A stretch of DNA of 44,616 nt from contig CALKLP010000336.1 of the NCBI GenBank assembly GCA_937991965.1, positions 1 through 44,616 of the forward strand. The letters are read 5' to 3'. The notes under the pieces were generated by a model, which was not told the origin of the DNA, did not search any database, and saw only the letters and a program-made list of their open reading frames with translations. This DNA comes from an uncultured Verrucomicrobiales bacterium (GTDB lineage: Bacteria; Verrucomicrobiota; Verrucomicrobiia; Verrucomicrobiales; Akkermansiaceae). This document shows, piece after piece, positions 16,791 through 25,953 of this stretch (position 1 is its first letter; every line of letters starts with the position of its first letter). Both the position numbers and the translations under genes were made by a program.

Positions 16791-19358
16791 GTGAGCACGA
16801 TTACTATTCCTGATTCCCCGACGACCTCTGAGGAGGCGATGGAGCAATTTTTCAAATGGTTAGAAGAGACTGGGATCGAACCTTATGACCATCAGGAGGA
16901 AGCGATTCTGGAGCTCTTCTCGGACAAAAACGTGATTTTGAATACCCCCACGGGATCGGGGAAATCTCTCGTAGCCCTCGCAGTGCATTATCGCGGGCTC
17001 TGCACAGGACGGACGACGTATTACACGGTGCCGATCAAGGCACTGGCGAATGAGAAATTCTTGTCTTTGTGTAAGACCTTTGGGGCGGAGCATGTGGGGC
17101 TGGTGACGGGCGACGCTTCTGTGAATGCAGACGCTCCTATTATATGTTGCACGGCGGAGGTCGTGGCGAACATGGCCCTGAGGGAAGGGCACTTGGCAAA
17201 GATTGATGACCTGATTATGGATGAGTTCCATTATTACTCGGATAGGGAGCGGGGGATTTCTTGGCAGATTCCACTTCTGTCTCTTCCACAAACACGATTC
17301 TGTCTCATGTCGGCGACGATTGGAGAGACCTCGCTCTTTGAACGCGAGTTGACTAAGCTGACAGGGGTAGAAACGGTGCTGGTGCAGTCTGATCAACGCC
17401 CCGTCCCCTTGGAGTTTGATTACTCAGAAACGCCTTTAGAGGAGAATGTCGCGCAACTGGTAGAGGCGGACAAGGCACCCATTTATCTCGTGCACTTTAC
17501 GCAGAATTCGACCGCTCAAAGCGCAAACAACCTTGTCTCGCGTAATTTTCTGACTAAAGAGGAACGTGCAGAACTCACGGAGGCGCTGATTGGGGTGAAA
17601 TTCTCTTCTCCTTACGGGAAGGATCTACGCCGGTTGTTATCTAGTGGAATCGGGGTGCATCATGCGGGCCTATTGCCGAAGTATCGGATCTTGATCGAAA
17701 AGCTGGCACAGAAAGGGGTGCTGAAGGTGATTTGTGGCACTGACACACTTGGCGTGGGAGTGAACGTTCCCATTCGGACGGTTTTGTTTACGCAATTGTG
17801 TAAGTATGATGGAGAGAAAACGAAGATCCTGACGGTGCGTGACTTTAAGCAGATTTGTGGGCGAGCTGGGCGGCGTGGTTTTGATGATATTGGCTATGTT
17901 ATTGCGCAGGCGCCTGCGCACGAAATCGAAAACTTGGTTGCAAAGAAAAAGGCGGCCGAAAAAGCGGCAAAAGGAAAAAAGGTGAAGTCTCAGCCGAAGA
18001 GGCCCGCGCCTGAGTTTGGGTATGTCGCGTGGAATGAGGACACGTATCGTAAGCTCATTGACTCGCCCCCGGAACCACTGGTCTCTTCCTTCCGCTTACG
18101 CCAGAGCATGCTACTCAATGTCCTATCTCGCGAGGGTGAGGATGGATGTGCCGCACTGAAAAAAATGATCGCAGATTGCCATGAAACCGAGGTCAACAAG
18201 CGTAAGCAAAGTAAGCACGCGTTTAAGCTTTTTCGAGGGCTGGTGGAATCGAAGGTTATGTCGATCATTCCTCCGAGTGAGCGTGAGTTCGAAGGGCAGA
18301 AGCTGAAACCCAATATGGAGTTGCCTGAAGATTTTTCGCTCAACCAATCACTAGGGCTGTGGCTGCTAGAGGTGATTCCACTGCTTGATAAGGAAGCGAT
18401 AGATTACTCCCTGCAACTCCTCTCTTGCATCGAGGCGATTTTGGAAGACCCTCAGGTGATTCTACGAGCACAGACGAAGCGCGAGCGCGATGTGCTCTTT
18501 CAGGAAATGAAGGATGAGGGGGTGAGCTATGAGGAACGTATGGAGCGTCTGGAAGAGGTCGAATACCCGAAGCCCGGCAAGGATTTTATCTACGACACCT
18601 ATAATGAGTTCATCGGTAAAAACCCATGGCTGAAGGAGCATAGTATTCGTCCGAAATCAATCGTGCGTGAGATGTTCGAAGACTTTATCGACTTCCCGGA
18701 TTACATTCGTAACTGTAAGTTGGAGCGGACTGAGGGTGTGCTCCTGCGTCATTTATCGGAGGTGTATAAGGTGCTGACCCAGACTGTTCCCGCAGCAGCT
18801 AAAACACCAGAGGTGCTGGAGGCGGAAGAGTTTATCAATGATATTCTTGAATCCACAGATTCTTCGCTCGTAGACGAATGGAAAACCCTGAATGATCCTG
18901 ACTACGACCCTGAGCAAGAGCGTGAGGCCAAGTTAGCTGAGCGTAAAACGGTGCCTTTCAGCCGTAGGAGGGCAGAGTTCGCGACGGCCGTGCATCGCGC
19001 AGTATTGAGCTTTCTGAAAGCCTTTCGAGATGAGCATTGGGAGCAATGTTTTGAGCTCATTCTTCCAGCAGCTAGTAATGGTGCGCGATGGGAGATCAGT
19101 CACTTTGAGAATACGATCGATGATTATTTGGACGATTATGCTCCGTATCGTATGGACCCAGAGGCGAGAAACAAGAAGCATCACCATCTGCGAGAGGCAA
19201 CCACAGATGATGGTGCACGCTTACTCCATATCACGCAAACGTTGTGTGATCCAGAATTGGAGCTCCTCTGGTCGGCAAGTTTCATGATCAACCTCGAACA
19301 AGCGGATGAGGAGGGCGAACTTAAGCTGATTTTTGATGGGTTCCAGCGCGCGGATTAG
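16791..19358 (+). CDS. Ski2-like DEAD/DEAH helicase with DUF3516
   Basis: This 855-residue superfamily 2 helicase starts at a GTG (16791) with no strong SD. Core motifs are present: TPTGSGKS (52-59), DEFH (144-147), LMSATIGE (near 180), then the second RecA domain with [16 protein letters not shown] (near 318) and [12 protein letters not shown] (near 356). The second half (about residue 375 onward) matches the DUF3516 extension of a Ski2/Mtr4-like group seen in bacteria. These enzymes probably act on structured RNA; function is not established. A Lys/Ala/Glu-rich linker ([15 protein letters not shown] near 380-395) joins the two halves. It follows the SET gene by 101 bases. Confidence 0.87.
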   Translation: MSTITIPDSPTTSEEAMEQFFKWLEETGIEPYDHQEEAILELFSDKNVILNTPTGSGKSLVALAVHYRGLCTGRTTYYTVPIKALANEKFLSLCKTFGAEHVGLVTGDASVNADAPIICCTAEVVANMALREGHLAKIDDLIMDEFHYYSDRERGISWQIPLLSLPQTRFCLMSATIGETSLFERELTKLTGVETVLVQSDQRPVPLEFDYSETPLEENVAQLVEADKAPIYLVHFTQNSTAQSANNLVSRNFLTKEERAELTEALIGVKFSSPYGKDLRRLLSSGIGVHHAGLLPKYRILIEKLAQKGVLKVICGTDTLGVGVNVPIRTVLFTQLCKYDGEKTKILTVRDFKQICGRAGRRGFDDIGYVIAQAPAHEIENLVAKKKAAEKAAKGKKVKSQPKRPAPEFGYVAWNEDTYRKLIDSPPEPLVSSFRLRQSMLLNVLSREGEDGCAALKKMIADCHETEVNKRKQSKHAFKLFRGLVESKVMSIIPPSEREFEGQKLKPNMELPEDFSLNQSLGLWLLEVIPLLDKEAIDYSLQLLSCIEAILEDPQVILRAQTKRERDVLFQEMKDEGVSYEERMERLEEVEYPKPGKDFIYDTYNEFIGKNPWLKEHSIRPKSIVREMFEDFIDFPDYIRNCKLERTEGVLLRHLSEVYKVLTQTVPAAAKTPEVLEAEEFINDILESTDSSLVDEWKTLNDPDYDPEQEREAKLAERKTVPFSRRRAEFATAVHRAVLSFLKAFRDEHWEQCFELILPAASNGARWEISHFENTIDDYLDDYAPYRMDPEARNKKHHHLREATTDDGARLLHITQTLCDPELELLWSASFMINLEQADEEGELKLIFDGFQRAD

Positions 19359-19456
19359 ATCAAGTGAGTCCGATGCAAACTTCCCCATAATCGATCCGAG
19401 AAAATATTCATGACATGGGGTTTGCTTTCTCATGAAATTTGAGCAAATCTTATTGG

Positions 19457-20266
19457 ATGAAAGAATATCTCGATATGGCTCGCCACGTTCTCGAGCATGG
19501 AGAACACCGTAAAGATCGAACAGGGACAGGGACAACTTCCGTCTTTGGATATCAAAATCGTTATGATTTACGTGAGGGGTTCCCCTGTGTGACGACGAAG
19601 AAGTTGCACATGAAGTCTATCATTCATGAATTATTGTGGTTTCTTAAAGGGGAGACAAATATTGCGTATTTGAAAGAACATAATGTCCGGATTTGGGATG
19701 AATGGGCAGACGAAAAAGGGGAATTAGGTCCCGTGTACGGAAAGCAATGGCGCTCTTGGCCATCGCCTAACGGAGAAGCCATTGACCAAATTTCTGAGCT
19801 GATTGAGTCGCTCAAGAATAATCCGTATTCCCGCCGTCATCTTGTGAACTCGTGGAATGTAGCCTACGTGCCTGAAATGGCACTTCCACCATGTCACTTG
19901 CTCTTTCAGTTTTACGTGCATGATCCGGAGAGCGAGCGCCCAGGCCTGTCTTGTCAGCTTTATCAACGAAGTGCAGATTTGTTTTTAGGGGTTCCCTTTA
20001 ATATCGCCTCATACGCCCTCCTCACCATGATGATTGCTCAGGTTTGTGGGTATGAAGCTCGATCTTTTGTGCACACGTTCGGAGATTTACATATTTACGA
20101 TAATCACTTGGATCAGATCAATCTACAGCTCACGCGTGAACCGAAAGCGTTGCCTAGAATGGAGATTAATCAGGATGTTAAAGATATTTGCCAATTTAAG
20201 TTTGATGATTTTAAATTATTGGATTATGATTCACATCCTCTGATTAAGGGGAAAGTTGCCGTATAA
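19457..20266 (+). CDS. thyA: thymidylate synthase
   Basis: This 269-residue enzyme aligns along its length with ThyA, which converts dUMP to dTMP using 5,10-methylenetetrahydrofolate. The dUMP-binding Arg (R21, in KDRTGTGT) and the catalytic cysteine (C146, in [14 protein letters not shown]) are present. So are the [19 protein letters not shown] segment (171-189) and [15 protein letters not shown] near 206-220. The ATG at 19457 is chosen because it reproduces the usual MKQYLELM-like N-terminus; a TTG six codons earlier is less likely. No clear SD is visible. folA follows after three bases, so the dTMP/folate pair forms one unit. Confidence 0.96.
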   Translation: MKEYLDMARHVLEHGEHRKDRTGTGTTSVFGYQNRYDLREGFPCVTTKKLHMKSIIHELLWFLKGETNIAYLKEHNVRIWDEWADEKGELGPVYGKQWRSWPSPNGEAIDQISELIESLKNNPYSRRHLVNSWNVAYVPEMALPPCHLLFQFYVHDPESERPGLSCQLYQRSADLFLGVPFNIASYALLTMMIAQVCGYEARSFVHTFGDLHIYDNHLDQINLQLTREPKALPRMEINQDVKDICQFKFDDFKLLDYDSHPLIKGKVAV

Positions 20267-20269
20267 ATT

Positions 20270-20737
20270 ATGCCTAATAAAATTACTGGAATTGTCGCGA
20301 TGACTGAAGATCGTGTCATCGGTCGTGATGGAGATCTTCCATGGCATTTGCCTGCAGATCTTAAGTTTTTCAAAAAAACGACCCTTAACAGTACGATTTT
20401 AATGGGGCGTAAGACCTTCGAGTCAATCGGGAAACCATTACCGAAAAGGAGAAATATCGTCCTTACTCGGGACGAGAATTGGAGTAAGGAAGGTGTAGAG
20501 GTAATTCACAGTGCTGAAGGAGTGAATAGCTTACCAAACCTGTCAGATGAAAACTTATTTATCATTGGGGGGGCTGAGATCTATGAGCTTTTCTTGCCTT
20601 TAATGGACGAATTAATAGTCACTCATGTCATGGAACGTTTTGAGGGAGACACTTACTTCCCAGAATACCAGAAATACTTCAGAAAAAACGTTCAAATCAT
20701 GAAAGAAGATAACTTTATAGTTGTAAAATATTTTTAA
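20270..20737 (+). CDS. folA: dihydrofolate reductase
   Basis: This 155-residue enzyme regenerates tetrahydrofolate from the dihydrofolate made by ThyA. It shows the DHFR signature VIGRDGDLPWHLPADLKFFK (about 17-36), with the substrate-contacting acidic residue at D30. MGRKTFESIGKPLPKRRNIV (about 45-64) and LFIIGGAEIYELFLP (about 95-110) are the NADPH-binding parts. Length is normal for a bacterial chromosomal DHFR. It is separated from thyA by three bases, the usual arrangement. Confidence 0.96.
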   Translation: MPNKITGIVAMTEDRVIGRDGDLPWHLPADLKFFKKTTLNSTILMGRKTFESIGKPLPKRRNIVLTRDENWSKEGVEVIHSAEGVNSLPNLSDENLFIIGGAEIYELFLPLMDELIVTHVMERFEGDTYFPEYQKYFRKNVQIMKEDNFIVVKYF

Positions 20738-20795
20738 TTATCAACAATCTTAAGTTACAACACACACTCTGTCGCATCAAAAACAAATTTTTATA

Positions 20796-21716
20796 ATGGA
20801 TAATAAAGCTAAAAAGAAAAAATCAGAGATTAAGTCTAACACACGTTCAGGAGGAGTCTCACGCGAAAGTCAGCTAGGAAATGCTACAATCGTTAAGGCT
20901 GAAGCGCTCAAGTTCGTGGATCCTGTTGCCGTTTCAGACTCTAATGTGCAAACTCTTCTCTTCTGCTGGTGTGTCTCAGGAAGTGGTATTGTTGAAGCCA
21001 ATGGAGAAAGCTACGAGTTTTCTAGAGGCAATCTTTTGTTCCTCCCTTGGGGCCATGATATTACGTACAAACCAGATGAACTAAGACCGTTCTACATCAA
21101 GGTTTTGCATGTTGTTCCATCACATAACCCTAAAGTCGAACTGAAAAACGAAGTAGGTTCAGCGTCTAATCCTGATCTTCTCGATACTTCAGATCGTAAG
21201 AGTGTTGATCACCCGATGCTGCGCACTCCTACGTTGATTGAAGATATTGATGACGCGAATCTTTCCGTCCTCTTTAACTATGCTCTTGGTGTCTTTAAGC
21301 GTGAAACTCCACCTCTTCCTGTGGCGCGTCAGATGTCACGTCTCTTCCTTTATGAGTTCTTCTCACTCAAGATGACGATCCCTACAGAAGAGGAAGACAA
21401 TGTGCCACGTCGTTTACAGTTCTTGATCGATTACATTAAGGATAATCTCTCGGAAGACATCTCTCTCACGGACATCGCGGCCTACTCAGAATTGAGCCAG
21501 GCCACGATCAACAGACTCTTCCGTGAGCACCTAGGAACTTCTACCATGAACTTCATTCACCAGAAGAAGATTGAAAGAGCGAAACACCTCCTCCTTGTTA
21601 CGGACCTTCCTGTCTCCGACATTGGGCCGCACATTGGGATTAATGACGTTTACTACTTCTCACGCTTCTTCAAGAAGATGACTTCTTACAGCCCAACCGA
21701 ATTCAGAAGACTGTAA
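20796..21716 (+). CDS. AraC-family transcriptional regulator
   Basis: This 306-residue protein has an N-terminal cupin-like sensing domain (about 35-110, with GIVEANGESYEFSRGNLLFL and PWGHDITYK). A C-terminal AraC/HTH_18 DNA-binding domain (about 205-306) contains two helix-turn-helix units: SLTDIAAYSELSQATINRLF and FKKMTSYSPTEFRR, with GINDVYYFSRFF between them. The first 40 residues are Lys/Ser-rich. The ligand and target genes are unknown; the neighbouring genes give no clear effector. It is followed by a strong terminator and is likely transcribed alone or as the tail of thyA-folA (58-base gap). Confidence 0.9.
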   Translation: MDNKAKKKKSEIKSNTRSGGVSRESQLGNATIVKAEALKFVDPVAVSDSNVQTLLFCWCVSGSGIVEANGESYEFSRGNLLFLPWGHDITYKPDELRPFYIKVLHVVPSHNPKVELKNEVGSASNPDLLDTSDRKSVDHPMLRTPTLIEDIDDANLSVLFNYALGVFKRETPPLPVARQMSRLFLYEFFSLKMTIPTEEEDNVPRRLQFLIDYIKDNLSEDISLTDIAAYSELSQATINRLFREHLGTSTMNFIHQKKIERAKHLLLVTDLPVSDIGPHIGINDVYYFSRFFKKMTSYSPTEFRRL

Positions 21717-21740
21717 TTCGTAGCTGCTTATTTATCAAAA

Positions 21741-21780
21741 AAGCTCCTTGGTAAAACACGCTGTGTTGGCTTAGGAGCTT
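21741..21780 (+). terminator. intrinsic terminator after the AraC regulator
   Basis: AAGCTCCT (21741-21748) pairs perfectly with AGGAGCTT (21773-21780). Inside it an AACAC/GTGTT stem adds a second hairpin. A T-rich tail (CTTTGTTTTT) follows. It isolates the AraC gene from lysC. Confidence 0.75.
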
Positions 21781-21818
21781 CTTTGTTTTTAGAGGATACG
21801 ATGTCTGATGAGCTATGT

Positions 21819-21835
21819 CAGGTTGCAACAACCTG
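21819..21835 (+). other. short perfect hairpin in the lysC leader
   Basis: CAGGTTG (21819-21825) pairs perfectly with CAACCTG (21829-21835) across a three-base loop. It lies 103 bases upstream of lysC, with an A-run rather than a T-run after it, so it is unlikely to be a terminator on the plus strand. It could be a protein-binding palindrome. Function is unknown. Confidence 0.4.
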
Positions 21836-21885
21836 AAAAACCTTCACATTCTGCGGATAAAAACCCACCAATGTTGATTAGCTAC

Positions 21886-21915
21886 TTGCCAAGCGCAAAA
21901 AGATCATCGTATATC
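21886..21915 (+). promoter_or_regulatory. candidate lysC promoter
   Basis: TTGCCA at 21886-21891 and TATATC at 21910-21915 form a -35/-10-like pair spaced 18 bases, ending 22 bases before the lysC ATG. This is a simple consensus reading, not confirmed. Confidence 0.25.
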
Positions 21916-21937
21916 GCCATACTAGAATTACTAAACC

Positions 21938-23149
21938 ATGCGTATTGTTCAGAAATATGGCGGAACTTCCGTAGGCTCATATGACCGGATTAGGAACGTC
22001 GCTAACCGTGTGAAAGCTCTCTATGATGAGGGTAATGAGGTCGCGGTCGTCGTTTCTGCAATGAGTGGAATGACAAATAAGCTCATTGGGATGGCCAAGG
22101 AGATGTCAGCGAACCCTCCCGAGCGGGAAATGGATGTACTTGTCTCTACTGGGGAGCAGCAGTCTATTGCACTCTTATCCATTGCCTTACAAGAACTCGG
22201 CGTTCCCGCTGTTTCCGTGACTGGTCGCCAAGCAGGGGTCAGAACAAAAGGCTCTAATACGCGTGCCCGGATCGAGGATATCAACCCATCTTACATGAAT
22301 TCCATCTTGGATGCCGGGAAGGTCGTCGTTGTCGCTGGTTTCCAAGGACTCAATGAAGAAGGTGAGATCCAAACCTTAGGGAGAGGAGGCTCAGATCTTT
22401 CCGCTATCGCCCTCGCGCATGCTGTCGGTGCAGACATTTGTCAGATATTGACTGATGTGAACGGCGTCTACACCGCTGACCCGCGTGTCGTCAAAAACGC
22501 GACAAAAATGGATGAGATTTCTTACGAGGAACTCCTAGAGCTTGCCTCTGTAGGCACCAAGGTGATGCAGTCCCGCTCCGTAGAATTTGCCAAAAAATTT
22601 AGCGTGCCTTTTGAGGTTCGCTCCTCCCTGAATAACGAACCAGGAACCTTAGTAACCGAAGAAAAACCAAGTATGGAATCTGTAGTCATCCGAGGCGTCT
22701 CGATCGAGCGCAACCAAGCCCGCGTCACTGTCACTGGTATCCCTGATGAGCCAGGCTGGTCAGGAAAAATTCTCAAGGCCCTCGGTGCGTCTGAGGTCAA
22801 TATCGACATGATTGTCTCGAACATCGCCAATGATGGCTTTGCTCGCCACTCCTTTACCATGAATAGTGATGACCTAGGGCGTGCTCAAGCTGCTCTCAAG
22901 CCTGTCATCGCAGATCTTGCGGATGGTGCTTTAGAAACCGAAGCTGGGATCGCTAAGCTCTCTTGTGTTGGTATCGGCATGCGCTCGCACTCTGGAGTTG
23001 CCGCCAGCATGTTTGAGGCTTTAGGAACTGCTGGAATCAACATCGGTATGATCTCGACCTCGGAAATTAAGATTTCTGTAACGGTGGATGAAGCTCAAAT
23101 CGAGCAAGCCGCACAAGTGGTTCATGACGCTTTCGAGTTAGGGGCTTAG
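21938..23149 (+). CDS. lysC: aspartate kinase
   Basis: This 403-residue enzyme phosphorylates L-aspartate, the first step of the lysine, threonine and methionine pathway. The N-terminal amino-acid-kinase domain shows VQKYGGTSVGSYDRIR (4-19), VSTGEQQSIALLS (about 69-81), LGRGGSDLSAIALAHA (about 147-162) and DVNGVYTADPR (about 168-178). Two C-terminal ACT domains are present (about 265-330 and 340-400; the second has GMRSHSGVAASMFEALGTAGINI), which normally provide end-product feedback. The start MRIVQKYGG is standard. It is monocistronic by gap sizes (221 bases upstream). No lysine riboswitch is visible upstream. Confidence 0.96.
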   Translation: MRIVQKYGGTSVGSYDRIRNVANRVKALYDEGNEVAVVVSAMSGMTNKLIGMAKEMSANPPEREMDVLVSTGEQQSIALLSIALQELGVPAVSVTGRQAGVRTKGSNTRARIEDINPSYMNSILDAGKVVVVAGFQGLNEEGEIQTLGRGGSDLSAIALAHAVGADICQILTDVNGVYTADPRVVKNATKMDEISYEELLELASVGTKVMQSRSVEFAKKFSVPFEVRSSLNNEPGTLVTEEKPSMESVVIRGVSIERNQARVTVTGIPDEPGWSGKILKALGASEVNIDMIVSNIANDGFARHSFTMNSDDLGRAQAALKPVIADLADGALETEAGIAKLSCVGIGMRSHSGVAASMFEALGTAGINIGMISTSEIKISVTVDEAQIEQAAQVVHDAFELGA

Positions 23150-23226
23150 TTTTAGAGGGAGAACATCGTCCTTCCTTAAAACATTTTTGTTGCACCTGCG
23201 TGCTCTGAGGCATACATAATTTGCCC

Positions 23227-24009
23227 ATGTCACCAGAAGATTTAAGTCCAGTTGGAGAGCCTACTAAGATCGAGTCGATCTTTGTGCGGAATAGAAATGT
23301 GCTCGCGGTACGCGGCAATTTCTCGGACATTTATGCGGATTATTACATTCACCTCATGGAGGAGAAGCTGAAGTATGAGCCAAGGCTTGATCTAATGCTG
23401 AAGAATGCAATGGCGGTGCTGACCTTACACCTCGTCGCGCGTCCATGGCGCGAGACGATCGCGTGGACCGTCAATCTACGTGCGCCGCGCGTGAATCTCT
23501 TCGTGACCGGAGGGAGCCTGAACGAGTTTATTACGGGTCGGGTGTTTACCCAGGGGGTGCGCGAGCCGGATCGTAACTTGCTTTACTCACAAACGCTGGC
23601 CAAGTCCTTGGAGCCACGCACGTCCATGGTAGAGGTTGATGGTGAAAACCCAACGGATTGGGTTCAGCACTTTTACGAACAATCAGAACAACGCCCCGCA
23701 AAATGCTTTGAGCTTCCGAATGAGGAGTTTATCCTCTTTGCCGCGCAGCCAGACTTTGACGAGGAGTGGTTTGAGGCCCTGGATGAAACCGTGGCAGCGA
23801 ATTTCCTAGAGCAAGAACAAACGAAGGTGCTGGAAACTCGTAAGTTCCGCTTTCACTGTGATTGCAGCGCCGAGCGTATTCTACCTGCCTTAGCAGGGTA
23901 TAAGGAGAAGCCAGAGGCGCTGTTTCAAGGTGATTCTAGCATCACGGCCCAATGCCCCCGTTGCGCGGCCTCTCATGTCATCACTCTGGAACAATTTCTC
24001 AACAGCTAA
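23227..24009 (+). CDS. Hsp33-like redox chaperone (HslO family)
   Basis: This 260-residue protein has the HslO/Hsp33 layout. An N-terminal substrate-binding region (about 1-190) is followed by the C-terminal zinc motif CDCSAERILPALAGY (C211, C213) and CPRCAASHVI (C243, C246), the four cysteines of the redox switch, spaced CxC-x29-CxxC. Hsp33 is activated by oxidation to bind unfolding proteins. The start at 23227 (ATG) follows a TTG two codons earlier. It is separated from the PatB-like gene by two bases, so the two are probably one operon. The N-terminal half is divergent from E. coli HslO. Confidence 0.83.
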   Translation: MSPEDLSPVGEPTKIESIFVRNRNVLAVRGNFSDIYADYYIHLMEEKLKYEPRLDLMLKNAMAVLTLHLVARPWRETIAWTVNLRAPRVNLFVTGGSLNEFITGRVFTQGVREPDRNLLYSQTLAKSLEPRTSMVEVDGENPTDWVQHFYEQSEQRPAKCFELPNEEFILFAAQPDFDEEWFEALDETVAANFLEQEQTKVLETRKFRFHCDCSAERILPALAGYKEKPEALFQGDSSITAQCPRCAASHVITLEQFLNS

Positions 24010-24011
24010 TT

Positions 24012-25151
24012 ATGACCTACGACTTTGACACTAGTATCACGAGACGCGGCACGGGATCGCTAAAGTGGGATCGCCGCGCGGATCTAGATCCGTATTGGGT
24101 TGCCGATCTCGATTTCGTTTCTCCGCCCGAAGTGGTGGAGGCCATTCAGGCCCGCGTCCAGCACGGAGTTTTTGGTTACGCTGTTCCGCATCAGGGGCTC
24201 AATGAGGCTATTCTGCAATACTTGTCCGATAAACACGGGACACAAGCGAGAGAAGAAGAAATTGTGCACCTCGGTGGCCTTGTGCCAGCTTTATCACTGG
24301 CCGCTCGTGCTTTCGCAAAGCCTGGAGAGGCTCTCATGACTTGCACGCCTATCTATCCACCCTTTATCGGAGTGCACCATGATGCGCAGCTCGAACTCAT
24401 TACCGTTAATCACAGTATTACGGATGGTGTGGCGGGGTTAGATTGGGCAGCGATGGAAGCGGCCGTCACGCCAGAGACGAAGCTGTTTCTCTTTTGCAAT
24501 CCTCAGAATCCATTGGGCCGCGTCTTCACCGCTGAGGAGGTGCATAAGCTCGCTGAATTCTGTGAGGAGCACGACTTGATGTTAATTTCGGATGAGATTC
24601 ACGCCGATATGATTTTTGATGAAGAAGCGACGCCGCATTACTCGGCTCTTCGCCTTCCAGAGCGTTTTAATAAGCGCGTGATTACACTCTTAGCTCCTAG
24701 CAAGACTTATAATATTGCTGGCTTAGGGTATTCTTATGCTGTGATTAAGGACGATTCCGTGCGTCGTAAATTTACCGCCGCGCGTGGACATACTTTACCT
24801 GAAATTAACTGCATTTCTTATTACGCAGCCGAGGCCGCTTATCGTCACGGAGAACCGTGGCGTAAGGAGCTTATGCAGTATCTCAAAGGGAACTACGATC
24901 TTGTTAAGGGCTTCATGAAAGAGCATTTCTCAGAGGTAGAGACCATGGAAATGGAAGCGACCTATCTCTTCTGGATGGATTTCCGTAAGATGGGGGTGGG
25001 AAATCCCGCCGATGTGTTTGAGAAGGAAGCGGGACTATTCCTTTCAGACGGATCCTTTTTCGGGCGCGCAGGGTGCTGCCGTTTTAATTTTGGCTCCCCG
25101 CGTGCAAGAATTGAGCAAGGCTTAGAAAAAATGCGGGGCGTTTCGCTTTAA
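24012..25151 (+). CDS. MalY/PatB-family aminotransferase (C-S lyase)
   Basis: This 379-residue fold-type I PLP enzyme matches the MalY/PatB group (cystathionine beta-lyase-like). It begins with the typical FDTSITRRGTGSLKWDRRAD and shows WVADLDFVSPPEVVEA (29-44), CNPQNPLGRVFT (162-173), LISDEIHADMIFD (191-203, D194 contacts PLP) and the PLP lysine K231 in LLAPSKTYNIAGLG. The usual role is beta-elimination of cystathionine or cysteine. The ATG at 24012 lies two bases after the Hsp33-like stop, and the 20-codon upstream extension is rejected because it overlaps that gene. The oxidative-chaperone pairing may link sulfur chemistry to redox stress (inference). Confidence 0.9.
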   Translation: MTYDFDTSITRRGTGSLKWDRRADLDPYWVADLDFVSPPEVVEAIQARVQHGVFGYAVPHQGLNEAILQYLSDKHGTQAREEEIVHLGGLVPALSLAARAFAKPGEALMTCTPIYPPFIGVHHDAQLELITVNHSITDGVAGLDWAAMEAAVTPETKLFLFCNPQNPLGRVFTAEEVHKLAEFCEEHDLMLISDEIHADMIFDEEATPHYSALRLPERFNKRVITLLAPSKTYNIAGLGYSYAVIKDDSVRRKFTAARGHTLPEINCISYYAAEAAYRHGEPWRKELMQYLKGNYDLVKGFMKEHFSEVETMEMEATYLFWMDFRKMGVGNPADVFEKEAGLFLSDGSFFGRAGCCRFNFGSPRARIEQGLEKMRGVSL

Positions 25152-25163
25152 CTGTGAATTAGA

Positions 25164-25221
25164 AGCAGGAAAGGAGTCATGATTTGTAATCATGAAGGTG
25201 CCGAAGGGTTTCCAATCCTGC
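25164..25221. other. structured intergenic element between convergent genes
   Basis: A perfect inner stem TCATGATT/AATCATGA (25177-25184 and 25188-25195, loop TGT) is enclosed by GCAGGA (25164-25169) and TCCTGC (25216-25221). It lies between the converging PatB-like and LysM genes. It could be a bidirectional terminator or a small structured RNA, but there is no clear U tract. Confidence 0.4.
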
Positions 25222-25234
25222 GGTAGTGATGGTC

Positions 25235-25849
25235 TTACTTCGCAATTTTGAGGGAAGAGCCAACCTTAATCAGAGTGCCTTTGACGCCATTTGTTTTTTG
25301 AATGGCGGAGACGCTTGTTCCATACTTGCGGGAGATGGAGTAGAGGGTGTCGCCTTTGGAGACTTTGTGGTAGATCGTTTTTGGCTTCGGCTTGACTACA
25401 ACCTTCGGCTTTGGTTTCGGTTTCGGAACAACTTTAGGTTTTGGCTTAGGCTTGGAGACTACTTTTGGTTTGGGCTTTGGTGCCACGTATGTCTTCTTTA
25501 CCGGAGCAGTGGTCGCTTTTGGCTTGGCAGTCGTGGTGGGCGTGGCTTTTTTGATCACGGTTACTTTTGGAGGTGACGGCTCGCTAACAATTGTTTCTGC
25601 GGGCTTTTCTTCTACAGTAGGAGTAGTTTTCTTGGCGACTGTTTTCGAGCCCCCTGAGAATCCGGGACGACGCTTTTGCTTCGCTTTTTTGTCGGCGTCT
25701 GCCTCGATATAATTGCCTTTTTTATCAAAGGGGCCATAGCCTGGATCATAGATATTTCCCGACGAACCTATGCCACCACCACATGACACGAACAGGACTG
25801 TCGTGGTGGCGAGAACACTAGAAAAACAGATTTGTATGAGCTTACTCAT
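25235..25849 (-). CDS. LysM lipoprotein with Lys/Pro repeat
   Basis: This 204-residue protein begins with a signal peptide ending in a lipobox (TTTVLFVSC, Cys near 23), so it is a probable lipoprotein. A Lys/Pro/Thr-rich spacer (about residues 60-155) contains tandem KPKPKPKV-type repeats. It ends in one LysM domain (YHKVSKGDTLYSISRKYG plus a NGVKGTLIKVGSSLKI tail, about 159-204) that binds peptidoglycan glycan chains. The spacer probably bridges the periplasm between the lipid anchor and the wall. The low-complexity repeat is visible in DNA as a repeated pattern on the opposite strand and gives long spurious ORFs there. Confidence 0.87.
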   Translation of the reverse strand: MSKLIQICFSSVLATTTVLFVSCGGGIGSSGNIYDPGYGPFDKKGNYIEADADKKAKQKRRPGFSGGSKTVAKKTTPTVEEKPAETIVSEPSPPKVTVIKKATPTTTAKPKATTAPVKKTYVAPKPKPKVVSKPKPKPKVVPKPKPKPKVVVKPKPKTIYHKVSKGDTLYSISRKYGTSVSAIQKTNGVKGTLIKVGSSLKIAK

Positions 25850-25953
25850 GAATAGTTAAGTTTACTTAAGCAAATATCCATCAGCTATGGCAAGAAGAAT
25901 TCGATTTTTGGATGTTGATAGGTGGCATTTTTTTGTTACTTCATAGGCAATAT

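Noticed and set aside
21717..21937. Lysine riboswitch upstream of lysC
   Set aside because: The leader after the AraC terminator is only about 157 bases, shorter than the usual L-box, and I see no five-helix pattern. Only a small hairpin is present.
25226..25712. Phe/Gly-rich frames opposite the LysM lipoprotein
   Set aside because: They are the complement of the Lys/Pro repeat and lack other support.
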